A stretch of DNA of 14,688 nt from Bacteroidales bacterium (GTDB taxonomy: Bacteria; Bacteroidota; Bacteroidia; Bacteroidales; UBA1715): assembly GCA_017618935.1 (NCBI GenBank), contig JAFZTG010000227.1:1-14688 (forward strand), written 5' to 3'. The translations under genes were made by a program, and so were the position numbers. The notes beneath the pieces are model-generated. The model worked only from the letters and a program-made list of their open reading frames with translations. It was not told the origin of the DNA and searched no databases. Shown in pieces: positions 1 to 8,900 of the stretch. The number at the start of each line of letters is the position of its first letter. Within the stretch, counting starts at the first letter, position 1.

Positions 1-28
1 CCTTTGTGTCGAACAAAAAACAAAGAAA

Positions 29-2332
29 ATGTTTGTAGAAGACGAGTGGAATATCATAGAACGAGAGTTTGACGCAGACCGTCAGATGATAGCGGAGAGT
101 ATTTTCAGTATTGGAAACGGGCATATGGGGCAACGGGCAAATTTTGAGGAGGCCTATTCTGGTAAAACGTTGCAAGGAAACTATATCGGTGGCGTGTTTT
201 TCCCCGATAAGACTCGTGTGGGCTGGTGGAAAAACGGTTATCCCGATTATTTCGCTAAAGTCATCAATGCTCCCAATTGGAATGGTATTCATACGTGGGT
301 GAACGGGCAACTGCTCGATTTGGCAAAGGTGAAAATCCGCTCGTTTGAGCGTGTCTTGAATATGAAAGAAGGCACGTTGTCGAAACAATGCGAGGTGGAA
401 ATGCCCGACAAAACTCGCATTCGCATTACAAGTCAGCGATTCGTCAGCATGGTTTCGGTTGAAGTCGGAGCAATTCGATATACGATAGAAACGTTGAACA
501 AAAATTGCGAACTTACGATAAAATCGTTCATTCAATCAAAGGTTTTTAACCAAGATTCTAATTATAATGAGTGTTTTTGGGAATCGTTTTCTCACAAAAA
601 CGCAAAGGGACGTGTTGTCGCAGTCGATAAGACAAAACAAAATCCATTTGGCGTGCCGCAATATTCGTTGGCTACAGCAATAAAAAACGATTTTTCGGCA
701 CAAGTTTCCACAACGCACAAAACGGAAGATTTGCAATTGAACGAAATTGCCACGGTACAATTGAAAAAAGGCGAATCGATAACGCTGACGAAGTATGCGG
801 CACAAGTTTCCACATTGAATTACGAAGAAAAATCGTTGGAAAAAATTGCGTTGCAACGTGTGGAAGCCGCTGAAAAAGAAGGGTATGAACGTTTGCTGAA
901 AGCACATAAGAAAGCATGGGCGGAAAAATGGAAATTGAGCGATATCGTCATCAAGGGCGACGTGAAGGCGCAACAAGGTATCAGATTCAATATCTTCCAA
1001 CTGCAACAAACCTATACGGGCGACGATAGCCGTCTGAATATCGGTCCCAAAGGATTTACAGGCGAAAAATATGGTGGCGTGACATATTGGGACACTGAGG
1101 CATTCTGTTTCCCGTTCTATTTGTCAACATCACCTGAAACGGTTTCTCGTAATTTGTTGCTGTATCGTTACAAACAATTGCCCCGCGCAATTAAAAATGG
1201 TGAAAAACTGGGATTCACTCACGGTGCCGCATTGTATCCAATGGTGACGATGACGGGTGACGAATGTCACAACGAATGGGAAATCACTTTTGAGGAAATT
1301 CACCGAAATGGCGCCATTGCTCACGCCATTTACGATTATGTGACATATACGGGCGACAAGGCCTATTTGGTTGAATACGGTTTGGAAGTGCTGATTGGCA
1401 TTTCGCGTTTTTGGGCTCAACGCGTGATTTTATCGCCCATCAAGCGTAAATATATGATTTTGGGTGTTACTGGCCCGAATGAATATGAGAACAACGTGAA
1501 CAACAACTGGTACACCAATTATTTCGCACAGTGGTGCTTGCGATATACGCTCGAAACCATTAGTTGGGTGAAACGCGTCGCTATGGAACAATATCAGGAA
1601 ATGGCGAAACGAATTTCCTTTGAGGAAATGGAAGTGCTTCGTTGGTCCGATATTGTGCAAAATATGTATTTGCCGACAGACGAGAAATACGGAATCATTC
1701 TACAACAAGATGGCTATTTGGACAAAGAAGCGGTTACCGTAGCCGACTTGCCAGCCGACCAACGACCTATAAACCAACATTGGTCGTGGGATAGAATTCT
1801 TCGTTCGCCTTACATAAAACAAGCCGATGTTGTTCAAGGGCTTTATTTCTTTGAAAGTGACTTTGAGATGGACACGATTCGTAGAAATTTCGATTTTTAT
1901 GAGGCACGCTGTGTGCATGAATCGTCGCTTTCGCCATGTATTCACTCGGTTGTGGCTTCAAAAATCGGTAATGGCGAAAAAGCGTATGAATTGTATTTGC
2001 GAACGGCTCGTCTGGATTTGGACGATTATAACAAGGAAGCACAAGACGGACTGCACATTACCAGTATGTCGGGTTCGTGGTTGGCAATAGTGAAGGGATT
2101 TGCAGGAATGCGAGTGCAACCTAATCACATTTCGTTTGAACCATATATCCCTAAAAGTTGGAAGTCATATTCGTTTACGATTTTATATAGAAATGCCGTA
2201 ATGACTGTAAAAGTAGGGAAATCCTCTGTTGAAATACGCGTTTCCAAAGGTTTTGTCCCGAATCTGAAAGTGTATGGGGAAACCTACGAGGTCAAGAGTG
2301 GTGAGACGTTGAAGGTTATGATAAATAAATAA
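29..2332 (+). CDS. mapA: GH65 maltose phosphorylase
   Basis: Cytoplasmic glycoside hydrolase family 65 phosphorylase, 767 residues, a normal length for the family. It would split maltose with phosphate into beta-glucose 1-phosphate and glucose (inverting). By family architecture: N-terminal beta-sandwich (about 1-270), helical linker, (alpha/alpha)6 barrel (about 320-690), small C-terminal beta domain. Visible motifs are YWDTEAF (353-359), TGPNEY with the likely general acid Glu485, HESSLSP (630-636) and HITSMSGSW (from 676), the last two in the phosphate-site region. HNEWEITFE (414-422) matches, from memory, the acceptor loop typical of maltose rather than trehalose or kojibiose phosphorylases. 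No signal peptide. The start lies 28 bp from the window edge after an A-rich stretch without a clear Shine-Dalgarno. A beta-phosphoglucomutase, the usual partner, is not in the window. Family certain, substrate likely. Confidence 0.85.
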   Translation: MFVEDEWNIIEREFDADRQMIAESIFSIGNGHMGQRANFEEAYSGKTLQGNYIGGVFFPDKTRVGWWKNGYPDYFAKVINAPNWNGIHTWVNGQLLDLAKVKIRSFERVLNMKEGTLSKQCEVEMPDKTRIRITSQRFVSMVSVEVGAIRYTIETLNKNCELTIKSFIQSKVFNQDSNYNECFWESFSHKNAKGRVVAVDKTKQNPFGVPQYSLATAIKNDFSAQVSTTHKTEDLQLNEIATVQLKKGESITLTKYAAQVSTLNYEEKSLEKIALQRVEAAEKEGYERLLKAHKKAWAEKWKLSDIVIKGDVKAQQGIRFNIFQLQQTYTGDDSRLNIGPKGFTGEKYGGVTYWDTEAFCFPFYLSTSPETVSRNLLLYRYKQLPRAIKNGEKLGFTHGAALYPMVTMTGDECHNEWEITFEEIHRNGAIAHAIYDYVTYTGDKAYLVEYGLEVLIGISRFWAQRVILSPIKRKYMILGVTGPNEYENNVNNNWYTNYFAQWCLRYTLETISWVKRVAMEQYQEMAKRISFEEMEVLRWSDIVQNMYLPTDEKYGIILQQDGYLDKEAVTVADLPADQRPINQHWSWDRILRSPYIKQADVVQGLYFFESDFEMDTIRRNFDFYEARCVHESSLSPCIHSVVASKIGNGEKAYELYLRTARLDLDDYNKEAQDGLHITSMSGSWLAIVKGFAGMRVQPNHISFEPYIPKSWKSYSFTILYRNAVMTVKVGKSSVEIRVSKGFVPNLKVYGETYEVKSGETLKVMINK

Positions 2333-2360
2333 CGATTTCTGAATTGTTCAAAAAAATACT

Positions 2361-3497
2361 ATGACGAACTATTACCCCAACATACCGTCTCCGGCGTTTA
2401 TTCTCGAAGAGAAACTGCTTCGGAAGAATTTGGAGAAACTTTCGTTTGTGTCGAAAGAGGCAGGCGTTTCCATTATCTTGGCATTGAAAGGTTACGCTCT
2501 TTGGAAATCGTTTCCACTTGTGAGTCAGTATCTTGCAGGAGCAACTGCGAGTTCGTTGGCTGAAGCAAAATTGTGCGTTGACTATATGGGGTCCAAAGCC
2601 CACACGTTTGCTCCTGTGTATGCTCCAGAGGAATTCGACGAAATTGCACGATGCAGTTCGCACATCACGTTTAATTCTTTGTCGCAATTCGAGAAATACA
2701 AAGACATTTGCAAGCAATACGGTGTTTCGGTTGGATTACGTGTTAATCCAGGTTACAGCGACGTAACTACCGAAATGTACAATCCGTGTTCGCCAAATTC
2801 CCGATTGGGTATTCCTGCATCGCAATTGGCAAGCGGTCTTCCCGACGGCGTTGACGGTATTCATTTTCATGCGTTGTGCGAGAATGACTCATATTCATTG
2901 GAACGAGTTTTGAAATCGTTTGAAGAAAAATTCGGTCACTTGCTTTCGTCTGCCCAATGGGTGAATATGGGTGGCGGTCATTTGATTACGCACAAGGATT
3001 ACAAGCCCGAACACGTGATTCAGTTGCTCAAAGATTTCAAAAAAAAATACGATGTTGCCGTGATTCTTGAGCCAGGCGGAGCAGTTGGCTGGCAAACAGG
3101 TGTTTTGAAAGCACGAGTGCTTGATATTGTGAACTACGGCGAGAATCCTACTGCGATACTTGATGTCTCGTTTGCCGCTCACATGCCCGATACGTTGGAA
3201 ATGCCGTATCGTCCGAATGTTCGCGATGCGTTTTCGGAAAAAACAGACGGTTGTTTTGTCTATCGTTTAGGCGGAAATTCTTGTCTTGCCGGCGATTTTA
3301 TGATGCCATATTATTTCAAGGAAGAATTGCACGTAGGCGACACTATCATTTTAGAGGACATGATGCATTACACCATGGTGAAAACCACCACGTTCAACGG
3401 CGTGACACACCCCTCAATCTGGATTGAGCACGAGAACGGAAACGACGAATGCATACGGAGATTTGGCTATGCCGATTTTCGTGACAGGTTGAGTTAG
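2361..3497 (+). CDS. nspC: Carboxynorspermidine/carboxyspermidine decarboxylase
   Basis: PLP-dependent fold-III decarboxylase (alanine racemase/ODC-like), 378 residues, the usual size for NspC. It removes CO2 from carboxyspermidine or carboxynorspermidine, the last step of the aspartate-semialdehyde route to spermidine used by many Bacteroidota. The PLP lysine is Lys43 in LALKGYALW. HFHALCEND (168-176) places a histidine near the cofactor. EPGGAVGW (237-244) is the phosphate-binding loop. GGNSCLAGD (304-312) carries Cys308, matching the active-site cysteine of ornithine decarboxylase. The partner carboxyspermidine dehydrogenase is not in the window. It starts 28 bp after the GH65 gene on the same strand, so co-transcription is possible though the functions look unrelated. 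No Shine-Dalgarno is visible. Its stop overlaps the stop of the opposing gene. A run of nine A's (3039-3047) encodes Lys-Lys-Lys. Confidence 0.92.
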   Translation: MTNYYPNIPSPAFILEEKLLRKNLEKLSFVSKEAGVSIILALKGYALWKSFPLVSQYLAGATASSLAEAKLCVDYMGSKAHTFAPVYAPEEFDEIARCSSHITFNSLSQFEKYKDICKQYGVSVGLRVNPGYSDVTTEMYNPCSPNSRLGIPASQLASGLPDGVDGIHFHALCENDSYSLERVLKSFEEKFGHLLSSAQWVNMGGGHLITHKDYKPEHVIQLLKDFKKKYDVAVILEPGGAVGWQTGVLKARVLDIVNYGENPTAILDVSFAAHMPDTLEMPYRPNVRDAFSEKTDGCFVYRLGGNSCLAGDFMMPYYFKEELHVGDTIILEDMMHYTMVKTTTFNGVTHPSIWIEHENGNDECIRRFGYADFRDRLS

Positions 3498-4882
3498 TGA
3501 ATCAGTTGCGATTCGCTTTCGTTAAGCATATCTATTTCTTCTTCGGATTCCTCTTTCATTTTTTGTTCTTGGGCAAGATGCCATAGTCGTCCGATAAACA
3601 AGCAAAAGAAAGGTTGCAAGACAATTCTGTAACGCACCAATGCGCCAAAGTTTGCAATGGTCAGGCCGATGAAAAAGGCAAAAACGACTACGAAAATGAC
3701 AATACTACTTAAAAATCCATCCTTAAGAAGAATTGAAATAAGTTTTAGTCTAAATTTCAAAATAAACCAGAACGTAAAGAGCAGAAGGATAATGTTTTCC
3801 ATACCTGCAAGAAGCATAAACGGTGTTCGAGCCTCCCAAATAAATGGTCGGTACAAACCTGCAATAGTAGCGGGGAAAAATTTTGAAAGCATACCCGTCA
3901 GACTTGCATCAAATGGTCCAATATCGAAACTGTTGTTACCATAATAATCTTGTTTTAAATCGTCCTGAATTATGACGGCTTGTTCCATCATACCGTCAAT
4001 TGTAGTATAATGCCCCTCGGCAATACTATCGGCATTATTGATGAAAACACTGAAAACGGATATCAAAAGTATTGCCACAAAAGGGAAAAAAGCTACTTTG
4101 AGAAACTCACTTTCAATTGATTTTATAAATCTCGAACCTATCCAAATCAGTGTTGTAGCGAATACGACATAAAAGGCGTATGGTCGAATAGAAATAAGGA
4201 TATATGCCCAAAATATGTATTTACATGCATTGAGTATGACATTCCGCTTTCGTATAAAAACATTGTAACAAGCAACGTATATTGCCAAAACACCAGCAAG
4301 GCACCATCCGTCTTTTAATAATCCCGAGCCCCAAAATAGTACCGAGGGAACATAGAACACGGCAATGGCAGAGATGTTTGCCGATTTTGGGTAGATTCTA
4401 AGAATCATCTTATAAAATCGCCAAAACGGAATAAATAATAACGTATTCATTACCATTGTCATTCCAAAATAGGAACCACATCCTAAAATATAGAACGGGA
4501 TAGAGAAACGACATACTGCCCACGAGTTTGCGTCTTTGAAGTATGTAGGCCATCCTGTGTGAATGTCGAATAACGAACGCAGTTCCAGTGTCCGTTCCCC
4601 TATAAGCAACCGTAAGAACGCTCCTAAATCTTTTCCCGCCATTCTAAGGATACAGCGAGTTCCCGTGTAATAATATTCGGTATCGCCACCACCATAATAA
4701 AACACGTAAACAAGACAAAAAATGATTCCAGAAAAGATTTTTAGAAAAAGAGCCCTTTTGAAATGTGAGTAATACGCAAAACGCTCAATATTTTTTTCCT
4801 GAATATTGTGTGCAATTAAAAAAATGACAAATAGTAAAACTATTGTCACAACAGCATCTATCCAAGAAATGAACGATAACAT
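3494..4882 (-). CDS. Polytopic membrane protein of unknown function
   Basis: Not assigned to a named family. The 462 residues form many hydrophobic segments (about 7-24, 48-63, 128-150, 169-187, 193-210, 220-249, 264-281, 354-378, 391-409, 418-433) and end in an acidic, presumably cytoplasmic tail. Recognisable short motifs are GGGDTEYYY (64-72) after TM2, FWGSGLLKDG (183-192), RPFIWE (345-350) and NFGALVRYR (411-419). A large loop around 282-345 lies between membrane spans. The layout resembles Wzy/O-antigen-polymerase-like or GT-C-like glycan membrane proteins, but this is a resemblance only. I chose the ATG at 4882 over the in-frame ATG at 4954: the longer form would overlap ilvE and translate through the palindrome, while 4882 begins directly before TM1 and has AGGA just upstream, though rather close. 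It is the last gene of the minus-strand operon. Confidence 0.8.
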   Translation of the reverse strand: MLSFISWIDAVVTIVLLFVIFLIAHNIQEKNIERFAYYSHFKRALFLKIFSGIIFCLVYVFYYGGGDTEYYYTGTRCILRMAGKDLGAFLRLLIGERTLELRSLFDIHTGWPTYFKDANSWAVCRFSIPFYILGCGSYFGMTMVMNTLLFIPFWRFYKMILRIYPKSANISAIAVFYVPSVLFWGSGLLKDGWCLAGVLAIYVACYNVFIRKRNVILNACKYIFWAYILISIRPYAFYVVFATTLIWIGSRFIKSIESEFLKVAFFPFVAILLISVFSVFINNADSIAEGHYTTIDGMMEQAVIIQDDLKQDYYGNNSFDIGPFDASLTGMLSKFFPATIAGLYRPFIWEARTPFMLLAGMENIILLLFTFWFILKFRLKLISILLKDGFLSSIVIFVVVFAFFIGLTIANFGALVRYRIVLQPFFCLFIGRLWHLAQEQKMKEESEEEIDMLNESESQLIH

Positions 4883-4895
4883 TTTTCCTAAAAAA

Positions 4896-4923
4896 GTAGA
4901 GACGATGTGCACATCGTCTCTAC
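4896..4923. repeat. Perfect 28-bp palindrome, possible attenuator hairpin
   Basis: The arm GTAGAGACGATGTG is followed immediately by its exact reverse complement, 14 bp each side with no spacer. It fills most of the gap between the ilvE stop (9 bp away) and the start of the membrane-protein gene (13 bp away). Read on the minus strand, the hairpin is followed by five T's, so it could act as a terminator or attenuator between the two genes. From memory, palindromes with GTAGAGACG...CGTCTCTAC ends occur as dispersed repeats in several bacterial groups. Whether this one is repeated elsewhere in the genome cannot be told from one copy. Confidence 0.85.
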
Positions 4924-4932
4924 AAAAATATT

Positions 4933-5946
4933 TTATTCCACAAACGAAATCCAACCGAATGGGTCGGCGATGTCGCCATATTGAATGCCGACAAGCGTGT
5001 TGTACAAGTCAACGCAAGTTTTACCAGGATTAACTTGGTCGCCAAACGTGTAAGTCTTGTTTTCGTCTGGGTCGAATACAGCCGAAATAGGCGAAATAAC
5101 TGCTGCTGTTCCGCATTCTGCTGCTTCGTCGCACTCGGCAAGTTCCGTCAATGGGAATTGACGTTGTTCCACAGTCAAACCTTTTTTCGCTGCCAATGCC
5201 TGCAAACTCATGTTGGTGATTGAAGGCAAGATTGACGTTGATTTTGGCGTAATGTATTTGTCACCCTTGATAGCAAAGAAGTTAGCAGGACCACATTCGT
5301 CAATGTATTTTTTCTCTTTTGGGTCAAGATACAAAGCGGCTCCGTAGCCCATTTCGTGCGATTTAATCGACATATTCAAGGCAGCGGCATAGTTACCACC
5401 AATTTTTACAGTACCTGTTCCCAGTGGAGCGGCACGGTCGGAACCACGTTCTACAATAACCTTGATTGGTTTGAAACCACCTTTGTAGTATGGACCTACA
5501 GGGCTACAGAACAAAACCAGCAAAACTTCTGTCGACGCACTGATGCCAAGTCGTGGACTCAGACCAATCATCAACGGACGGATGTACAACGATGCTCCCG
5601 TTCCGTAGGGTGGTACAAAGTCGGCATTTTCCTTAACCAAAGTAAACAACATTTCCTTGAAAAGTTCTTTCGGAACTTCAGGCATACCAACACGTGTTGC
5701 CGAACGAGTAAGACGTTTCGCATTTTCTTCCCAGCGGAACAAACGGATTTTTCCGTCTTTACCACGGTATGCCTTTAAACCTTCAAAACATTCCTGTCCG
5801 TAGTGAAGACAAGTAGCAGCCATGTGCATATTGATGTTTTCGCTCTCGGAAATTTCCATTTTTCCCCATTTGCCGTTGCTAAACAGACAGCGGGTATTCG
5901 ACTTTGTCTTTAAATACCCAAATGGTAAATTTGCCCAATCTATCAT
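4933..5946 (-). CDS. ilvE: Branched-chain amino acid aminotransferase
   Basis: Fold-IV PLP enzyme, 337 residues, of the longer BCAT subfamily that also includes the eukaryotic enzymes. It interconverts leucine, isoleucine and valine with their 2-oxo acids using glutamate/2-oxoglutarate, in the cytoplasm. The PLP lysine is Lys181 in GTGTVKIGGNYAA. FEGLKAYR (54-61), YIDECGPANFF (214-224, with the pyridine-nitrogen Glu217) and ECGTAAVISPI (277-287) are conserved family blocks. It is complete, with no odd residues seen. The ATG at 5946 has an A/T-only leader without Shine-Dalgarno. It lies 11 bp after the stop of the receptor/cyclase gene, which strongly suggests one operon. The palindrome lies 9 bp past its stop. 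Confidence 0.95.
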   Translation of the reverse strand: MIDWANLPFGYLKTKSNTRCLFSNGKWGKMEISESENINMHMAATCLHYGQECFEGLKAYRGKDGKIRLFRWEENAKRLTRSATRVGMPEVPKELFKEMLFTLVKENADFVPPYGTGASLYIRPLMIGLSPRLGISASTEVLLVLFCSPVGPYYKGGFKPIKVIVERGSDRAAPLGTGTVKIGGNYAAALNMSIKSHEMGYGAALYLDPKEKKYIDECGPANFFAIKGDKYITPKSTSILPSITNMSLQALAAKKGLTVEQRQFPLTELAECDEAAECGTAAVISPISAVFDPDENKTYTFGDQVNPGKTCVDLYNTLVGIQYGDIADPFGWISFVE

Positions 5947-5957
5947 ATTTTTAAATT

Positions 5958-8900
5958 TTAATTTATGTTATTAAATCTTGTTATTTGTTCTTGTATTTTT
6001 TGAAGATGACGAACTTTTCCCGGATTTCGTTGACTACGCGAATACGACGTGTAGTATTTGTGTTCCTCCAAGAATTTTACTTGTCCTAAGCACCATTCAT
6101 ACTCATTTTTCTTTATCAGCTTATGTTCAAGCAACTCTTTGTAGAGCTCACGAGAAACAGGTACGTAATCTTCCCGACCAAGATAATCTAAATCTGCGTC
6201 ACGTATGATACATTCGAGCAGATTTTTTGGTTCTTCGGTTAAAATTGTTGCTTTTATCAATTCGCACACTTGGTCGATTTGCTCTTGTGTATAGCCCTCT
6301 TTCGGCAATATTCGCTGGGCGATGACGATACTTTCCTGCTCGTGGTTTTTGTATGCGTAAATAAATCCGGAGTCGTGGAACAATGCCGCCGTTTTCAAAA
6401 TGTACATCTCGGTGTCGGAGATTCCTTCGGCATTTCCAATTGCTTCCACCTGCACAACCACGTCAATCGTATGTTTTATGTTGTGATAATACAGCGTCTT
6501 GGGCAGTTTTTCCTCGAAATACGAGTACATTTTTTGCTCCAATCCTTCAAATTTTATCAAGTCAAGTTTTCTAAAAAATGCATCGTTCGGCAATTGTTTG
6601 CAATCTTTTGCCGAATATGCATTTTTAAAACCTGTCACATAATATATATCACTCTTTGTATCATTATTTTTCAAAACGATTTTTCCCCCATATTCGCAAT
6701 CAAAAAATTCACGAATGAGGAAATAGGTATTTTCGGAAACACTCACTTTTCCGACCTCACCCTTTTCTTCAATCAAAGAAGCGATTTTTACGCTGTCGCC
6801 CCAAATATCGAATGTTTGTTGTTTCTCACCTATCATTCCTGCAATGAGCGAGCCTGTATGAATACCGATTCGTACTCCCCATTTCTTATCCTCAGCAACA
6901 ACATCTTGCTGCATCTCACGTATGCGATGCTGGATTTCCAAAGCGGCGGCAACCACTTCTATAGGATTCGTCGTGTTTTTCTTCGGAATGCCGCCTGCAC
7001 ACATATACGAGTCACCCAATGTTTTAACTTTTGCGACATTATATTTTTCTATAATAGCATCAAATTCTGAAAAATAAAGTTCAAGTTCCTGAATGAGCGA
7101 TTCGGCGGGAAGCGTTTCGGTCAATTGCGTAAATCCTTTGAAATCAGAGAATAAGACAGTCGCAAAATCAAAAGAGTCTGATTTTACCTGAAGATTTGTT
7201 GTTTCTCCAAAATCGTCGGTTTGCTCTGTATTATCTTGATTTTGAGATTCTTTCGCCTCAACAGAATATTTTTTGTTAGAACGCTGAACTCTGCGTCGTG
7301 CCGCTTGAATCAGCCGTTTCTTATTTGCCCTATATTGAAGATAAATAATTGTTATTATGGCTATGAGATAAAACGCAAAAGCCCAAAACGAAAGTAATGG
7401 GTGCCGTTGTATCTCGAATTTGAATACGGCCTCATTGGATTGAGCTCCGCCTGGTCGTTTTGCTATCACGTGAAAAACGTATTTCCCAGATGGAAGATTG
7501 GTAAATTCTTGTTTGTTGAACAACGAAGGCGTTGACCAAATATCATCCTGCCCTTCCAGATAGCACGAATAGCGAATATTGTCGTGATTTTCATATTCAA
7601 CTGACGAAAACTCAAATATGATAGATTTTGTCGAATACGGGAACACGATATTTTGCACATTGGGAGAAATTGATTCTTTCTTATTTGTTATGATTTTTGA
7701 AATCTGAATATCGCCCAATTTCTTACGGACAGACATCTTATTGAAATCCATACGGATAAGTCCTTCAGGCCCGCCTAACCACACAATGGAGTTGTCCTCG
7801 GGAAAAATAACGTCGGAATGAAATTGTTTGAGGTTGAAAAATGGTGCCAGAATCAACGTGTAGTGGTCTAAATTATTGGTGTTCCAGGCAACAGCGTGAT
7901 GTTGCGCGTAACAGCCATTTTCATTGAAAGAGAACCAAAGATTTGCGTCAGTATCCTCGGCAACGGTTGTTATTCTTACGTTGTCATAATCTTCGGGCAT
8001 CAGTATTTTCCCGTCTTTATAAAAGAATTTATTTTGTGAATCGCAGCGATATAACGCGTTTTGAGCGGAAAACAGAACCCCAAGTTTTGTATTGAATACG
8101 TCAATATATTTCTCGTTTTCGGGCATTCCTTGCCAATCGCACGGAATAAGAACATTCTTCTCTCCTTGTATCAGCCAAACTCCATCGTGTTTTGTTCCCA
8201 CGAACAACAAGGAATCGGCATTTTCGCCGCCAGCCATTGTCGTAATTTCAATATCGGGCAATGAAATTTGCCGTACGGGAAGTATTGACGGATACGTTCC
8301 CGTGCTTTCCTGACAAAACGAAAGGTGTTCTTTGGTGATTATAACTAAATTATTCCCAATAATGAACGCTTTCTTTATAGGGTTTGCAAAATAATGTTCT
8401 TTGGTGATGACATTATGCAAGCCCGTTGGCGTTCCTGCTATCAATTGTCCGTTATAGATTACCAACGAATTGCAAGGGACATTGAAACAACGGTTAAAAC
8501 GACCATTGACTAATTTGTAGATGGCACGGTCGGTTCCCACATAGAGCGTGCCTTTGTATCGTATAATTGTTTTTACGTTGCCTCTCAATTCCGTGAATTT
8601 GTCGAAACAACTGATGGCTAAATTCAGTTCAATTCTTTCTAAACCGCAATTGGTTGTTACCCACAGATTTGAGTTGTTGTCAACAATAAAATCGTTGATT
8701 GTGTTGCTCGCAAAACCAGTGTATTCGCTAAATTCACGGAATATCTCGCCTTTGGCGCTTAAAGAAAATATTCCGTGTGATTTTGTTCCAATAATCAATT
8801 CGTCATTATACTTAAGAAAACAAACAAATTCGTCAATCAAAAAATTGTCGATTTCGGTAGGAAAAGGGACAATTGTATTGTCTGAAAGCAGTTTTACAAA

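Noticed and set aside
536..1009. 157-codon open frame on the minus strand inside the maltose phosphorylase gene
   Set aside because: Shadow of a strongly supported GH65 gene; the translation is Phe/Cys-rich with no domain pattern.
3499..3514. GAATC/GATTC inverted repeat as a terminator after nspC
   Set aside because: Only a 5-bp stem inside the opposing coding sequence with no T-tract; expected by chance.
4883..4954. Longer start (ATG at 4954) for the membrane protein
   Set aside because: It would overlap the ilvE end and translate the palindrome into a non-hydrophobic extension; the ATG at 4882 precedes TM1 with AGGA nearby.
6270..7070. 266-codon open frame on the plus strand
   Set aside because: Lies antisense within the cyclase/HD coding region, which has recognisable motifs throughout; no family features of its own.
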